Source: MPNP01 sp026710155
Lineage (GTDB): Bacteria > Pseudomonadota > Alphaproteobacteria > Rhodobacterales > Rhodobacteraceae
Reading direction: 5' to 3'
DNA length: 64,000 nt
NCBI GenBank assembly: GCA_965200885.1
Contig: OZ241737.1
Span: 3,100,001-3,164,000 of the forward strand
Program-made: the position numbers and the translations under genes
The notes under the pieces: model-generated
Databases searched by the model: none
What the model saw: only the letters and a program-made list of their open reading frames with translations
What the model was told of the DNA's origin: nothing
Shown: positions 8,837-18,298 of the stretch, in pieces
Layout of the letters: each line of letters opens with the position of its first letter
Position numbering within the stretch: the first letter of the stretch is position 1

Positions 8837-9778
8837 ATGAATTCTAATTTCCTTTCAAAGGTACCGAATACCTTGTTGGGTGGTTTCTACATAATCCCCT
8901 CGATGTTTATCATCGGCCTCATTGATAATTTTGTCCGGTTTATTGCCCTGGAAGCCAGTGTTTGGCAATTCCATTTTGTCAGATCGATCATCGGATGCAT
9001 CGCTATAATTATATTCTGTATTTACAAAAAGCATAGTATCTGGCCCCAGAAACCCGGAATGGTCTTCATTCGTTCGGCATTGATTGCCTCTTCCATGATC
9101 CTTTATTTTGGTTCACTGGCCCTGTTGCCGATTGCAGAAGCTGGTGCAGCCCTGTTTAGCTCTCCCATTTTCATTCTGGGATTCTCGGTCCTGTTTTTCA
9201 AAACCCAAGTTGGAATTCTGAGGATTTTATGTATTGCGTTGGGTTCCATTGGTGTCTTGCTGGTGCTCAAGCCTGATATTGGGAATTTCAGTATATTCAC
9301 TTTTTTCCCATTGATAGCCGGTGCCCTCTATGCCATGGGACAGATCCTCACTAGGCACTATTGTGCCGACGAAAAAACCTCTGTCCTGTTGTTTGGCTTT
9401 TTTGCCATGATTGGCTGTTTCGGTTTCGGTGGTACGGTAATTCTTACCCTGCTGGACCTTTCACCGGAAACCATAAATTCAGCACCTTTTTTTCTGACCG
9501 GTTGGAAACCCATAACTTCCGAGTTTGTTTTCTGGACCGTTATTCAAGCGTCCGGTTCTCTTCTGGCTGTTGCTGGCTTGATCAGGGGATATCAGGTAGC
9601 AGAACCCACATTTGTAACCATATTTGAATACAGTTTTTTGATATTTGCCGGTTTTTGGGGCTGGATTATCTGGTCTCAAATTCCTGATTCGATAGGTGTG
9701 TTCGGCATAGCCTTGATTATCGGGGCGGGTATAGTGATTACCATCCGATCCCTGCCTACACAGGCAATGAAAAAATAG
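8837..9778 (+). CDS. DMT-superfamily (EamA) transporter
   Basis: About 313 residues with ten predicted membrane helices arranged as two EamA repeats; EAGAALFSSPIF is typical of the helix 3-4 region. Such proteins usually export metabolites or take up small solutes; the substrate cannot be told. ATG 8837 and ATG 8822 are both possible starts, each preceded by an AAGG. It follows manC by 38 nt on the same strand and may be co-transcribed. Confidence 0.85.
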   Translation: MNSNFLSKVPNTLLGGFYIIPSMFIIGLIDNFVRFIALEASVWQFHFVRSIIGCIAIIIFCIYKKHSIWPQKPGMVFIRSALIASSMILYFGSLALLPIAEAGAALFSSPIFILGFSVLFFKTQVGILRILCIALGSIGVLLVLKPDIGNFSIFTFFPLIAGALYAMGQILTRHYCADEKTSVLLFGFFAMIGCFGFGGTVILTLLDLSPETINSAPFFLTGWKPITSEFVFWTVIQASGSLLAVAGLIRGYQVAEPTFVTIFEYSFLIFAGFWGWIIWSQIPDSIGVFGIALIIGAGIVITIRSLPTQAMKK

Positions 9779-9821
9779 CACGTCTTCATGAAAATAGTTG
9801 GATTTAATTCAGGAGAATTTT

Positions 9822-9923
9822 GTGGGTTTTCGTGTTTTTCCACGCGGTGGAAGTTCAAGTTCTAGTCCACCAAAATCTTTGAAACAGTCGGGAATGACAA
9901 ATAATGGTTATTCATTCCGTTAA
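9822..9923 (+). CDS. small serine-rich ORF, 33 codons, unrecognised
   Basis: A GTG at 9822 is preceded by a clean CAGGAG ribosome site at good spacing. It encodes 33 residues that include a run of five serines and basic residues. It lies directly after the EamA gene and just before the left end of a decayed transposon. No family recognised; it could be a real small protein or the end of a lost gene. Confidence 0.3.
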   Translation: MGFRVFPRGGSSSSSPPKSLKQSGMTNNGYSFR

Positions 9924-9957
9924 TTATATTGGTAAAATTCAACCCTACATTAATTTT

Positions 9958-11179
9958 GGGAATTATATACAAAGGTTGACAATCCCTGCATTGGTTTCAA
10001 GCTGCCAGTTTACTTGTCAGGTATTCCATTCCCCGATTGCCCTTGGACGAATTGCAGTGACCACATGGCAATTGAAGATTCTCCAGGTGATCCGTCCCGC
10101 CCTTGGATCACGGAATCATGTGGTCAACCGTAGGGGTTTGCTGTTTGAAGTGCTCCGAACACCCGTTACAATGCCTGCCTGATAGCCGCAAAGGGTCTTC
10201 TTGTTTGATCGGCAGGAAGGTGCTTTCCCTGGATCAGTGCAGTGGGGAATGTCGGTGCGGTTTACAATCGTTCTTGTCAAATCGTTTATACGGAACTTGA
10301 CCAGTTCGGCCGCCTTTGGCGACATGTCAATGCCAACCCATTGGCGGCCAAGCGCGTCTGCGGCACCGCAAGTGGTCGTACAACCGCAGAACGGGCCGAG
10401 GATCATGTCGTTCTTGTTGGAGTCGTATTCAATGATCCCCTCCAAAAGAGCAAGGGCTTCTGGGTTGGATACACTAATCTTGCTTTGGCCGATGGTACAA
10501 TGGGTTGAATATAACATATCACATCATCGGGATGCTTGCCTTTTGGATTGAGTTCCTGTTGACCAAAATCATGACCGCACCTGACATTTCCAATGTGATG
10601 ATCAAATCTTTCTTTTGTTGTTTCCGCATAAGGCTGTCTCGCGGGAGCAGGATCAAAGAACCGTTTGTCACTGGCATATATGAAAATAATATCGTGTCTT
10701 CGGGCAAAATCCAGTTTTGGAGTTCCGGCTCCCCTACTAATACCAGATTATTTCGTTCCTGAAGTTACCCCTACCAAAGACAGCATCCATAACCAACTTG
10801 AGGTAATGGCTCATGGTCGGATCGCAGTGCAGGTAGATTGAACCGGTTGATTTCAGGAGCCGATGCATCTCAAGCAGTCTTGCAGCCATGTAGATCAGGT
10901 AGGACTTGTCGTTGTCAGTCATGGCCGCCTGAATGACACGCCACAATCTTGCATGCTTGGCCTCTATCAAATCAAGCCAGGTAATATTAATACCCTGTAA
11001 AGTCCATGTGTCCTTGAATTCGGCACCGGCTGCCTTACTGCCAATAGGGGCCGCGTGGTTGGCGTTGGACTTGAACGGTGGATCGAGATAGATAAGGTCA
11101 TGGATTCGGAATTCATCCCCCGCATGATGTCGAGGTTGTCGCCCGTCCAGATCGTCTGATTTTCCCAATTGGGCTGCAT
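9958..11179 (-). pseudogene. decayed methyltransferase-HNH gene with one transposon end
   Basis: Several frames together align along their length with the methyltransferase-HNH gene at 53943-55182. Recognisable pieces are MQPNWENQTIWTGDN (start 11179), LIYLDPPFKSNAN, STGSIYLHCDPTMSHYL, FRNEIIWY, LALLEGIIEYDSN, FCGCTTTCGAADAL, and at the end the HNH region. At least three frameshifts break it. At 9958-9970 lies GGGAATTATATAC, matching the terminal repeat of the IS1595-type transposon at 52606. Only about 40 nt separate this end from the gene, so no transposase is present, suggesting a non-autonomous or internally deleted copy. Confidence 0.75.
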
Positions 11180-11267
11180 GTTTCATCCTGTCTGCTATTA
11201 TTCAAATCTTGGTTGGTAAGGTCTGGCAGTTTAATTGGAATTTTCTTGATCTGTTTCTTGGAATTTT

Positions 11268-11363
11268 TGGGCTGTGGCGAAATTGGTAGACGCAACCGAG
11301 TGCCATTCGGTCCGCTGGTGCATCACCACCGGCTTGTGGGTTCGAATCCCACCAGCCCTACCA
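11268..11363 (+). tRNA. class II (Leu-like) tRNA with anticodon GCC
   Basis: A full cloverleaf can be drawn: acceptor 11268-11274 with 11353-11359, D arm GCGAAATTGGTAGACGC exactly as in tRNA-Leu, a perfect 5-bp anticodon stem (11295-11299/11307-11311), loop GTGCCAT with U33, a long variable arm (about 24 nt), T arm GTGGG TTCGAAT CCCAC, discriminator A73 and encoded CCA. The anticodon is GCC (glycine), although body, long arm and A73 are those of leucine tRNAs. The first acceptor pair is U1:U72. It may be a leucine tRNA gene with a changed anticodon or a tRNA pseudogene. Confidence 0.7.
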
Positions 11364-11450
11364 ATTTCGCCTTGTGAATGTGTTTATATAGAACAGACAC
11401 AGACGCCCTGAAAATAGTATTTGTTGAAGAATCTGTCAAGATTATCATTG

Positions 11451-11472
11451 AAACCCCTTTTCATGGGGTTTT
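11451..11472 (+). terminator. hairpin with T tail downstream of the tRNA
   Basis: AAACCCC, a 7-nt loop, and GGGGTTTT form a 7-bp stem ending in four T residues, about 90 nt after the tRNA. It fits a weak rho-independent terminator for the tRNA transcript. Confidence 0.45.
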
Positions 11473-11628
11473 GAGATGGTTGATGCCTGCCATGTGGGAA
11501 GACCACCACCCCAATTTGGCAAAAATTAAATGTTAAATCTAAATTGTTAACAATGACAAAAAATGAAATTGATATGTGAGTTTGATATATTGTAATCAGT
11601 TTCAATGTAAAAAGGAGAAGGACAATAA

Positions 11629-11910
11629 GCGAAAAAGAAAAAACTGAACGGCAGTTTCAACATATTGGCAGATGCCATGAAGAAGATTTTTGCCGAAGCC
11701 GTTGAAGGGACAGTGGAACCTATCAACAACAATGTCAAGGCATTGCGTACAGATATGAGGGATATGGAAAATTGATTGAACAAAAGAATCGACGATACCA
11801 ACTCCCGAATTGATGAAACAAATAAAAGTATCGGCATGACAAACAGCAATATGGCTGAAATGTTTGACAATCAACAAAAGTACTTTGTCGGTATCGTTGA
11901 AAAAAGTTGA
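11629..11910 (+). pseudogene. small coiled-coil protein gene with internal stop
   Basis: An in-frame stretch encodes a lysine-rich start, NILADAMKKIFAEAVEG, then NNNVKALRTDMRDMEN, a TGA stop at about 11773, and continues IDDTNSRIDETNKSI to a final TGA at 11910. The heptad-like pattern predicts a coiled coil. An AAGGAGAAGG ribosome site lies upstream, but the expected ATG is ATA/TAA, so start and middle are both broken. No family recognised. Confidence 0.4.
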
Positions 11911-12567
11911 AAAGATCAAGCCTTGGCTCCTGAATCAAGTCCATTGTCGGCAATCAACTTGTCAAATGTACTTCCGGTACATTTTACCATGGGCTGTTTG
12001 AGGAAATTCGGTTTCCCCTTGTAGGTGTCGTGGATGGTCTGGGGACTACCAGGCCATTCTGTTCTACCAGATGCCTATCAAAGAGGATTGGGGCTTTTAA
12101 CATGCCATGATCCATCGGTTTAAGGTTTCGAAAGATATTTGGAAGCGAGGTTTGTAGTGTCCTAATAATAGATGATAATGATGTGGTCCTTGTTTTGGTG
12201 CTATTCGATGCTTTCGGAATAGGGTCGGTGACCAAAAATCAAGTGATGAGCTGAAAACGATTTGCAATTACTTAAATTAGCGTTGTGTTTAGATGCACCA
12301 TGCAGTTCTCAACCGTTGTGGATTGCCTATTGACTCGGTATATGTGGAGGTTAGCCAACAAGCCCTATGCCGAGAAACGTATGAAGAGGTCCAGCATTGG
12401 AGTATTGTAGATGGTCAGGTCATACTACCGGTATTGTTTCATGGAAGAACTTGAGTACAAGAATCCCTCAATGACCATTGGAATCCTTGCGAGAAAAAAT
12501 GCGCCTCAATACGGGAATCCACACCTCATTCCTCGTTCAATTTATTCCCAAACATCTAGATGAGGTT
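11911..12567. other. stretch without a recognised gene
   Basis: This 650-nt stretch holds a perfect 8-bp hairpin AAATGTAC-TTCCG-GTACATTT at 11964-11984 and one 53-codon ORF (ATG 12293 to 12454, plus strand) that I do not recognise. Otherwise I see only broken frames, consistent with decayed mobile DNA between the tRNA and the HNH gene. Confidence 0.4.
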
Positions 12568-13548
12568 CTATCTGGCCAAGTTTTCAAATTCCTGAAACTT
12601 GATACTCAATCGCTCCGGATCTGGAAAGTTATTTCTATTCTTGGGTAAAAGCAGTTTCTTTCCTTCAATACTCTTTAACAATGCAAGTGTTTGACCATCC
12701 TTTGCATCCATTAGGGTTCGGGATAAATGCAATCCATAATCCGGATCAATACCAATCAAATTGGCGTCATAGGCGGCATGGTGCAATTTGGTCAACGGCA
12801 AACCATTTGCAATTAATGGTTGGCCGAATTTCGGGTTTTTATCTTCAACAATATGAGCCACATCAATTAAGGGAACCTTATGTTCGGGATGGATTCGACG
12901 TGGTTCAGGAAATCCAGAAATAGCACATTTGTAGTCATAGGCCTCCATGACAGCAGTTCTGAATCTTGATTGATGAAGCCTGGTCGTTATGTTGCTAAAC
13001 CTATATTTTCGCTCCATATAGGTCGAAAGTTGTTCATCAACCCGGATTTTCAAATTCTGCCAATCACCAAGTCGGTCGATATTGATTTTCGCTTCTAGCT
13101 TATAGGGGTTCCATTCACTTACAAATACAGGGAATTCAGGTAAATAGTACCCCCCGCCAGTACCAATGAAATATATTATTGGTGTTTGGTTTTCATATGC
13201 CTTCAATAGATGTTGATTTTCTTTTGCATGAGGGTTGGTTCCCATGAATGAATAATCCAATTCATTCACCCCCTCGTATATTTTGTTGTATATCTCAATC
13301 TGATCATGGTAGGTTGCTTGTTCAAGGGATTTTGGAAAAACCGTTTTGACAGAAAGCAGCGAAATCATTTGCCTTGGCTTGTGTATGCCTTTTTGTTGAT
13401 TATGCAAGGTTATTCTATCGTGATCGAATGTAAACCCCTTATCAAGTTGCGATGAATGCAATAACCCATTCACTTTGGGTAAATTGGCAATATGTTCAAA
13501 GGCTTTCAGTCTAATCTGATGATCGATCCCACCTGAAAGGCTAGGCAT
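12568..13548 (-). CDS. HNH endonuclease, putative restriction-type nuclease
   Basis: 326 residues. The C-terminal third (about 205-290) is an HNH nuclease of the predicted restriction endonuclease type (COG3440-like): FRTAVMEAYDYKCAISG, then LIDVAHIVEDK, NGLPLTKLHHAAYD and IGIDPDYGLHLS. The N-terminal 190 residues contain an aromatic-rich region (YFIGTGGGYYLP) that probably reads DNA, as in modification-dependent nucleases of this layout. ATG 13548 follows AAGGACAGGAA. It is divergent from the SprT-like gene with a gap of about 90 nt. Defence role is inferred. Confidence 0.8.
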   Translation of the reverse strand: MPSLSGGIDHQIRLKAFEHIANLPKVNGLLHSSQLDKGFTFDHDRITLHNQQKGIHKPRQMISLLSVKTVFPKSLEQATYHDQIEIYNKIYEGVNELDYSFMGTNPHAKENQHLLKAYENQTPIIYFIGTGGGYYLPEFPVFVSEWNPYKLEAKINIDRLGDWQNLKIRVDEQLSTYMERKYRFSNITTRLHQSRFRTAVMEAYDYKCAISGFPEPRRIHPEHKVPLIDVAHIVEDKNPKFGQPLIANGLPLTKLHHAAYDANLIGIDPDYGLHLSRTLMDAKDGQTLALLKSIEGKKLLLPKNRNNFPDPERLSIKFQEFENLAR

Positions 13549-13641
13549 TAATTCCTGTCCTTATTTGATAATTTTTTTTGCTTGTATAAATTTGATATAC
13601 CAAAAGTCAGAATTGTACATTTCACAAATTCACAATATAAC

Positions 13642-14331
13642 ATGATGTCATTGGAAATTGGAACCCCGGTAGAATTTGCCTTGCCGGATAAGGTTGTATC
13701 GGGGCATTTGTACAAAAAAGGGACTAGAAGAAACCGGGCCCAGGTTATTGATGATTCGGACATGATTTGGCGTGTGCCCGAGCATTTTCTGAAAGTTAAA
13801 CCGGGGCCAAATCGAAATACGATCATAACACCTGTTGATCTGGAGAGATCAAAATATCGAGTTGGTGATTTGGTAAGTTTCTCTATCCATGGTGAACATT
13901 ACTCAGGCAAAATCCATAAACTGAACCCGATACGTGCCATCGTTATTTTAAGTAATGGAGATCAATGGACCGTATCGTATTTTTCCCTGAAACTTGTATC
14001 CACCCCCTCCACATCAAGACAAGGTACCGGTAGGTTGAATGAAATCAGCAGCCAAGCCCGGAACCTGATGGATTCTCATGGGTTGCATGAGTGGAATTTG
14101 AGGTTTGATGAATCAACACGTTTTTTGGGGAAATGCAACTACAGGGACAGGTCCATTCATCTCAGCCGCAGTCATGCATTGGATGGCAAGGATTCTGAAA
14201 TCAGGGATACGATATTGCACGAAATTGCTCATGCGCTTGCTGGTCCGAAAGCACGACATGGCACCAAGTGGAAGATGATCGCACAACAGATTGGAGCAAA
14301 ACCAAGGGCGAGTTTCAAACCAGATGCTTAG
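13642..14331 (+). CDS. SprT-like zinc metalloprotease with two N-terminal beta repeats
   Basis: 229 residues from ATG 13642; a TTG at 13582 would add 20 residues but has no better ribosome site. The C-terminal SprT-like domain carries LHEIAHALAGPKARHGTKW, the HExxH zinc motif plus the downstream histidine. The N-terminal half contains two similar segments of about 50 residues, starting IGTPVEFALPDKVVSGHLYK and VGDLVSFSIHGEHYSGKIHK, which look like tandem SH3/Tudor-like barrels. SprT/Spartan proteases digest DNA-protein crosslinks in eukaryotes; bacterial roles are poorly known. Divergent from the HNH nuclease. Confidence 0.8.
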   Translation: MMSLEIGTPVEFALPDKVVSGHLYKKGTRRNRAQVIDDSDMIWRVPEHFLKVKPGPNRNTIITPVDLERSKYRVGDLVSFSIHGEHYSGKIHKLNPIRAIVILSNGDQWTVSYFSLKLVSTPSTSRQGTGRLNEISSQARNLMDSHGLHEWNLRFDESTRFLGKCNYRDRSIHLSRSHALDGKDSEIRDTILHEIAHALAGPKARHGTKWKMIAQQIGAKPRASFKPDA

Positions 14332-14403
14332 TTTTTGCTGTAATCTCCAAATTGTTGTGATAAAGTCCATTGGAATAAAGAACTGGACCAAGCAAGGATA
14401 GAA

Positions 14404-14994
14404 ATGCCAGATCAGATCAATGATATAGGCAAAGCCGATAATATAGCTGCAACGGTAAGGAAAGTAGCCAAAAAAGGTCTGCCTCCAGTCCATCTTTGGA
14501 ATCCACCTTTCTGTGGTGACCTAGACATGAGAATCACCAGAGACGGTACCTGGTTTTATTTGGGAACACCGATCGGAAGAAAGTCATTGGTCAAACTCTT
14601 CTCCACCATACTCAGAAAAGATGATGGCGATTACTTTTTGATAACCCCTGTTGAAAAAGTAGGAATTAAAGTTGATGACGCGCCTTTTGTGGCAGTGGAT
14701 TTTGATACTCAAGGTACTGGTGAAAACCAGGAAGTAACGTTCACAACGAATGTCGACGATCATACCACTGCTGGAAAGGACAGACCCATTAGGGTCATGC
14801 GTGACCCCGATACGGGTGAGGTTTCACCTTATGTATTGGTCAGGACCAATCTGGAAGCCCTGATCGACAGGAAGAGTTTTTTTCGTCTTGTAGAAATCTG
14901 CGTCAATGAAGAACACAATGGCGAGAATTGGTTCGGATTATGGTCAAAGGGGATTTTCTTTCCCTTTATACCATCAAGGGAAATGGATGTTTGA
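14404..14994 (+). CDS. DUF1285 family protein
   Basis: 196 residues matching the alphaproteobacterial DUF1285 pattern: PPVHLWNPPFCGDLDMRI, then DGTWFYLGTPIGRKSLVKLF, KDDGDYFLITPVEK, and a C-terminal NWFGLWSKGIFFPF. The family is soluble and of unknown biochemical function. It is 72 nt downstream of the SprT-like gene. Confidence 0.88.
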   Translation: MPDQINDIGKADNIAATVRKVAKKGLPPVHLWNPPFCGDLDMRITRDGTWFYLGTPIGRKSLVKLFSTILRKDDGDYFLITPVEKVGIKVDDAPFVAVDFDTQGTGENQEVTFTTNVDDHTTAGKDRPIRVMRDPDTGEVSPYVLVRTNLEALIDRKSFFRLVEICVNEEHNGENWFGLWSKGIFFPFIPSREMDV

Positions 14995-15073
14995 TATAGG
15001 ATCAGTTCGACTGAGGATTTGAACTGTATTGCAAACCGGTAATTCTATCCGATCTTTGCAAACCAGAAATTAT

Positions 15074-17875
15074 CTAATGTGCTTCCAACCAGTTTTTACC
15101 CACTCCGGAATCAACTACTAGGCCAGGCTCTATGTCCACGACTGGATGATCAGCTTTTTCCATCGACCTGGTGGCCACCTTGATTAGGTCCGGTACAGCA
15201 TCCTGCCTTACCTCAAAAAGGAGTTCATCATGGATTTGAAGAAGAAGTTTGGCTGGCAATTTGCCAATGACATCAGGTATTCTTACCATGGCCCGCCTGA
15301 TGATATCCGCTGCCGAACCCTGAATGGGCGCGTTTATGGCAGCTCTTCTGGCAAAGGCTTTCTGTGGACCGCCCTTGTTGATGTTGGATGTGCCAACCTT
15401 CCGTCCAAAAAGGGTCTTGACATGGTTTTGCTGTTCTGCAATTCCTACAATCTTTTCCATATATTGCTTGATCTCGGGATACCTGGAAAAATAGCCCTCG
15501 ATAAAATTGCCCGCTTCCTTGCGGGGAATCTGAAGGTTGCGGGCCAGGCCAAATGCTGAAATGCCATAGATTATGCCGAAATTAATTGCCTTGGCCTTTC
15601 TTCTCATATCCGATGACACCTCATCAAGCGGTATTTCGAAAACCTGACTGGCAGTGGATTGATGAATGTCCATCTTTTCCCTGAAGGCTATCTTCATTCC
15701 TTTTACATTGGCCATGTAGGCAAGGATTCTCAATTCAATCTGGCTGTAATCCAGAGATACTATTTCATATCCTTCCCTGGCAACAAATGCCTCCCGAATT
15801 TGTTTGCCTTCGCGTGTTCTGATGGGAATATTCTGCAGGTTTGGATTGATGGAGGCCAACCGTCCCGTATTGGCACCATCCAATCTGTAGGATGTATGTA
15901 CCCGTCCCGTATTTGAATTAATGCAGGCCTGCAAAGCATCAGTATAGGTTGATTTGAGTTTGGCTTTATGGCGCCAATCCAGTACAAGTCCTGGCAGTTT
16001 ATATCCTCGATCAGTTAGGTCTTCCAGTATATCGACACCGGTTTTATAACCACTGGATGTTTTGGCCTTGTCAGAGGGGAGTTGAAGTTTGTCAAACAGG
16101 ACCTTTCCCAATTGCTTGGGGCTGCTGATCAGAAACTCCTCACCAGCCTCGGCATGAATTCTTGCTGCCAATTCGGTAAGTTCCTCCTGAAAGATACCCG
16201 AAAGTTCCTCCAGCTTTTTTGGATCCACAACTATGCCGGTTTCCTCCATGTCAGCCAATATGCCGATTAGGGGTCTCTCCAGAGTTTCGTAAACGGTCGA
16301 GACCTTGTTGTGGATGAGTTTGGCACGGAGATGCTTCCAGACCCTTAAAATTATATCAGCAGTCGTGGCAGAATACTTTGCCGCTTCATAAATATTCGTA
16401 TGGGAATAGGGTAAGGCATTTTTACCTGTACCCAAGAGGTCGGAAATTACTGGTGCTTTGAACTCAAACTTCGATTCAGCGGCCTTGGCCAGATCAAACT
16501 TGTGGTTTCCTTCATTGGCCACGAATGATATGACTTCTATGTCATCAACAATTTCTACCTTGATCCCTTGTCTGGAAAGCAGCTTGACCAAAAACTTGAT
16601 ATTTTGACCTATCTTCAAAATTGAATTGTCCTCAAACACCCTTTGCATGGTCTGAAGGGCACGGTTGGATTCGATCTGGTCTGGGAATTTGCTTCCATCC
16701 GTTCTCAATAGACCCTGCGTATCCACATGCCTAAGGGGCAAGTAGAAGGTCTCCTGCTCCTTAACAGCCAAGCCCAACGCAATCAGTTCGGCCGTTGACT
16801 CCTCACCCTCGGTTTGAAAGGAAATTGCCACCTGACCATTTTCGTATATTCTGTCAACCAAATCATTGAGACTATCCATGGTGTTGACAAGTTTGTATTC
16901 CTCGGGGGTGAGAGGTTTTTCCCCTGATTGCGTATCACCATCCGCTAGATTTCTGGAGGGAAGTTCAGGTGGATCAACCTTGAGATAGTCAGCAGCCCTC
17001 AGAACCAGGGTTCGGAATTCCTGGGCAAGCAGGAAGTCAAAGAGTTTCTTTGGCTGTGGTGGGGCCAGTTTGAGATCATCAAGCGTCACGTCAATTGGCA
17101 CATCCTTGAGAAGGGTTACCAATTTCCTGTAGATCAGTACATTGTCTGCATTTTCATCCATTACCTGCCTGAGTTTCGGTTTTTTGATCTCATCCCTTCG
17201 CGCAAGGAGTGTATCAAGATCACCATATTCATTGATCAGCCCTGCGGCTGTTTTGGGTCCAACACCTGGGACACCGGGGATATTATCACTACTGTCTCCC
17301 ATCAGGGCCTGGATGTCAATGACCTTGTCGGGATAGACTTCAAATTTTTTCTTTACTTCCTCTGGTCCGATTTCCTGACGCTTGCGGGTATCGTACATGA
17401 CTATGCCTTCACCCACCAATTGCATCAGGTCCTTGTCGGATGATATGATGGTTACCTCACCTCCGGCCTCCTTGGCCTGGCTAGCAAGGGTGGCGATGAT
17501 ATCATCAGCTTCATAGCCTTCCATTTCGAGACAAGGGATATTGAAAGCCTTGGTTGCTTCCCTGGTACTGGCAAATTGTGGTATCAGGTCTTCCGGTGTT
17601 GCCTGCCGATTGGCTTTGTAGGATGGGTAGAGTTCCGATCGGAAGGTTTTTGACGATTTATCAAAAACCACCGCAATATGAGTGGGTTTCTTGGAACTCT
17701 GGAGCACATCCGTCATCAGCATATGACAGAATATGTGGACCGCTCCCACAGGTGTATTGTCACTTCTATATCGAAACCTATCCGATGCGACGTTCAAGGA
17801 ACTGAAGTAAGCCCGGAAAATATAACCCGAGCCATCAACCAGTAGTAACCTGTCTCCCTCGCCAAATTTACTCAC
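15074..17875 (-). CDS. polA: DNA polymerase I
   Basis: 933 residues. The N-terminal 5'-3' flap nuclease (1 to about 290) begins RLLLVDGSGYIFRAYF and contains DSSDNIPGVPGVGPKTA. A middle 3'-5' exonuclease-like domain (about 325-515) and the family A polymerase (about 530-933) follow, with motif A VSLDYSQIELRILAY, the fingers RRKAKAINFGIIYGISAFGL and motif C LLQIHDELLFEV. The exonuclease carboxylates appear lost: FQTEG replaces FDTET, GQNIKFLVKLL lacks the aspartate of the GQNLKYD motif, and YSATTAD replaces YAAEDAD. Proofreading is therefore probably absent. It fills repair and Okazaki gaps. Confidence 0.97.
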   Translation of the reverse strand: MSKFGEGDRLLLVDGSGYIFRAYFSSLNVASDRFRYRSDNTPVGAVHIFCHMLMTDVLQSSKKPTHIAVVFDKSSKTFRSELYPSYKANRQATPEDLIPQFASTREATKAFNIPCLEMEGYEADDIIATLASQAKEAGGEVTIISSDKDLMQLVGEGIVMYDTRKRQEIGPEEVKKKFEVYPDKVIDIQALMGDSSDNIPGVPGVGPKTAAGLINEYGDLDTLLARRDEIKKPKLRQVMDENADNVLIYRKLVTLLKDVPIDVTLDDLKLAPPQPKKLFDFLLAQEFRTLVLRAADYLKVDPPELPSRNLADGDTQSGEKPLTPEEYKLVNTMDSLNDLVDRIYENGQVAISFQTEGEESTAELIALGLAVKEQETFYLPLRHVDTQGLLRTDGSKFPDQIESNRALQTMQRVFEDNSILKIGQNIKFLVKLLSRQGIKVEIVDDIEVISFVANEGNHKFDLAKAAESKFEFKAPVISDLLGTGKNALPYSHTNIYEAAKYSATTADIILRVWKHLRAKLIHNKVSTVYETLERPLIGILADMEETGIVVDPKKLEELSGIFQEELTELAARIHAEAGEEFLISSPKQLGKVLFDKLQLPSDKAKTSSGYKTGVDILEDLTDRGYKLPGLVLDWRHKAKLKSTYTDALQACINSNTGRVHTSYRLDGANTGRLASINPNLQNIPIRTREGKQIREAFVAREGYEIVSLDYSQIELRILAYMANVKGMKIAFREKMDIHQSTASQVFEIPLDEVSSDMRRKAKAINFGIIYGISAFGLARNLQIPRKEAGNFIEGYFSRYPEIKQYMEKIVGIAEQQNHVKTLFGRKVGTSNINKGGPQKAFARRAAINAPIQGSAADIIRRAMVRIPDVIGKLPAKLLLQIHDELLFEVRQDAVPDLIKVATRSMEKADHPVVDIEPGLVVDSGVGKNWLEAH

Positions 17876-17894
17876 TGAATCTCACAGTTCCGAA

Positions 17895-18104
17895 CTAGTT
17901 TTCTTTGGCCATTTTGGATTCAAATCCGGCCAATACAAATCGCTTGTCGCAATAACCGCATTCAACCCAGCCCTTGTCCAAGGGTATCTGATACCACACG
18001 AGGGGGTGCCCCAAGGCGCCACCTTGCCCTTGACATGAAACCCTGGTGGTTTCAACAACCTCAATCTCCGGTGCTTCCAACTCCATTTCCCACCCAAAAT
18101 TCAT
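17895..18104 (-). CDS. zf-CHCC zinc-finger domain protein
   Basis: 69 residues with the CHCC pattern: VSCQGQGGALGHPLVWYQIP, then GWVECGYCDKRFVL. This small zinc-ribbon protein is the bacterial counterpart of the mitochondrial complex I subunit NDUFS6 and is common in alphaproteobacteria. It lies 19 nt upstream of polA on the same strand; this neighbourhood has no obvious functional meaning. Confidence 0.88.
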   Translation of the reverse strand: MNFGWEMELEAPEIEVVETTRVSCQGQGGALGHPLVWYQIPLDKGWVECGYCDKRFVLAGFESKMAKEN

Positions 18105-18298
18105 TCTTACCAGCTATACCAATTTACACCAATCGGTTTTACAAAGAATATTAATCAAATGTTTTATAAACAACAAATTAATTCGAATTACAACTTTATC
18201 GGAAAGAATTTTGGCTCTTCGTCCAAAATGGTGGGTAATTCACCTGTTGATTTCCTCGGGATATAAATCTAGACCAGCAAAAATTGAAATAAACATCA

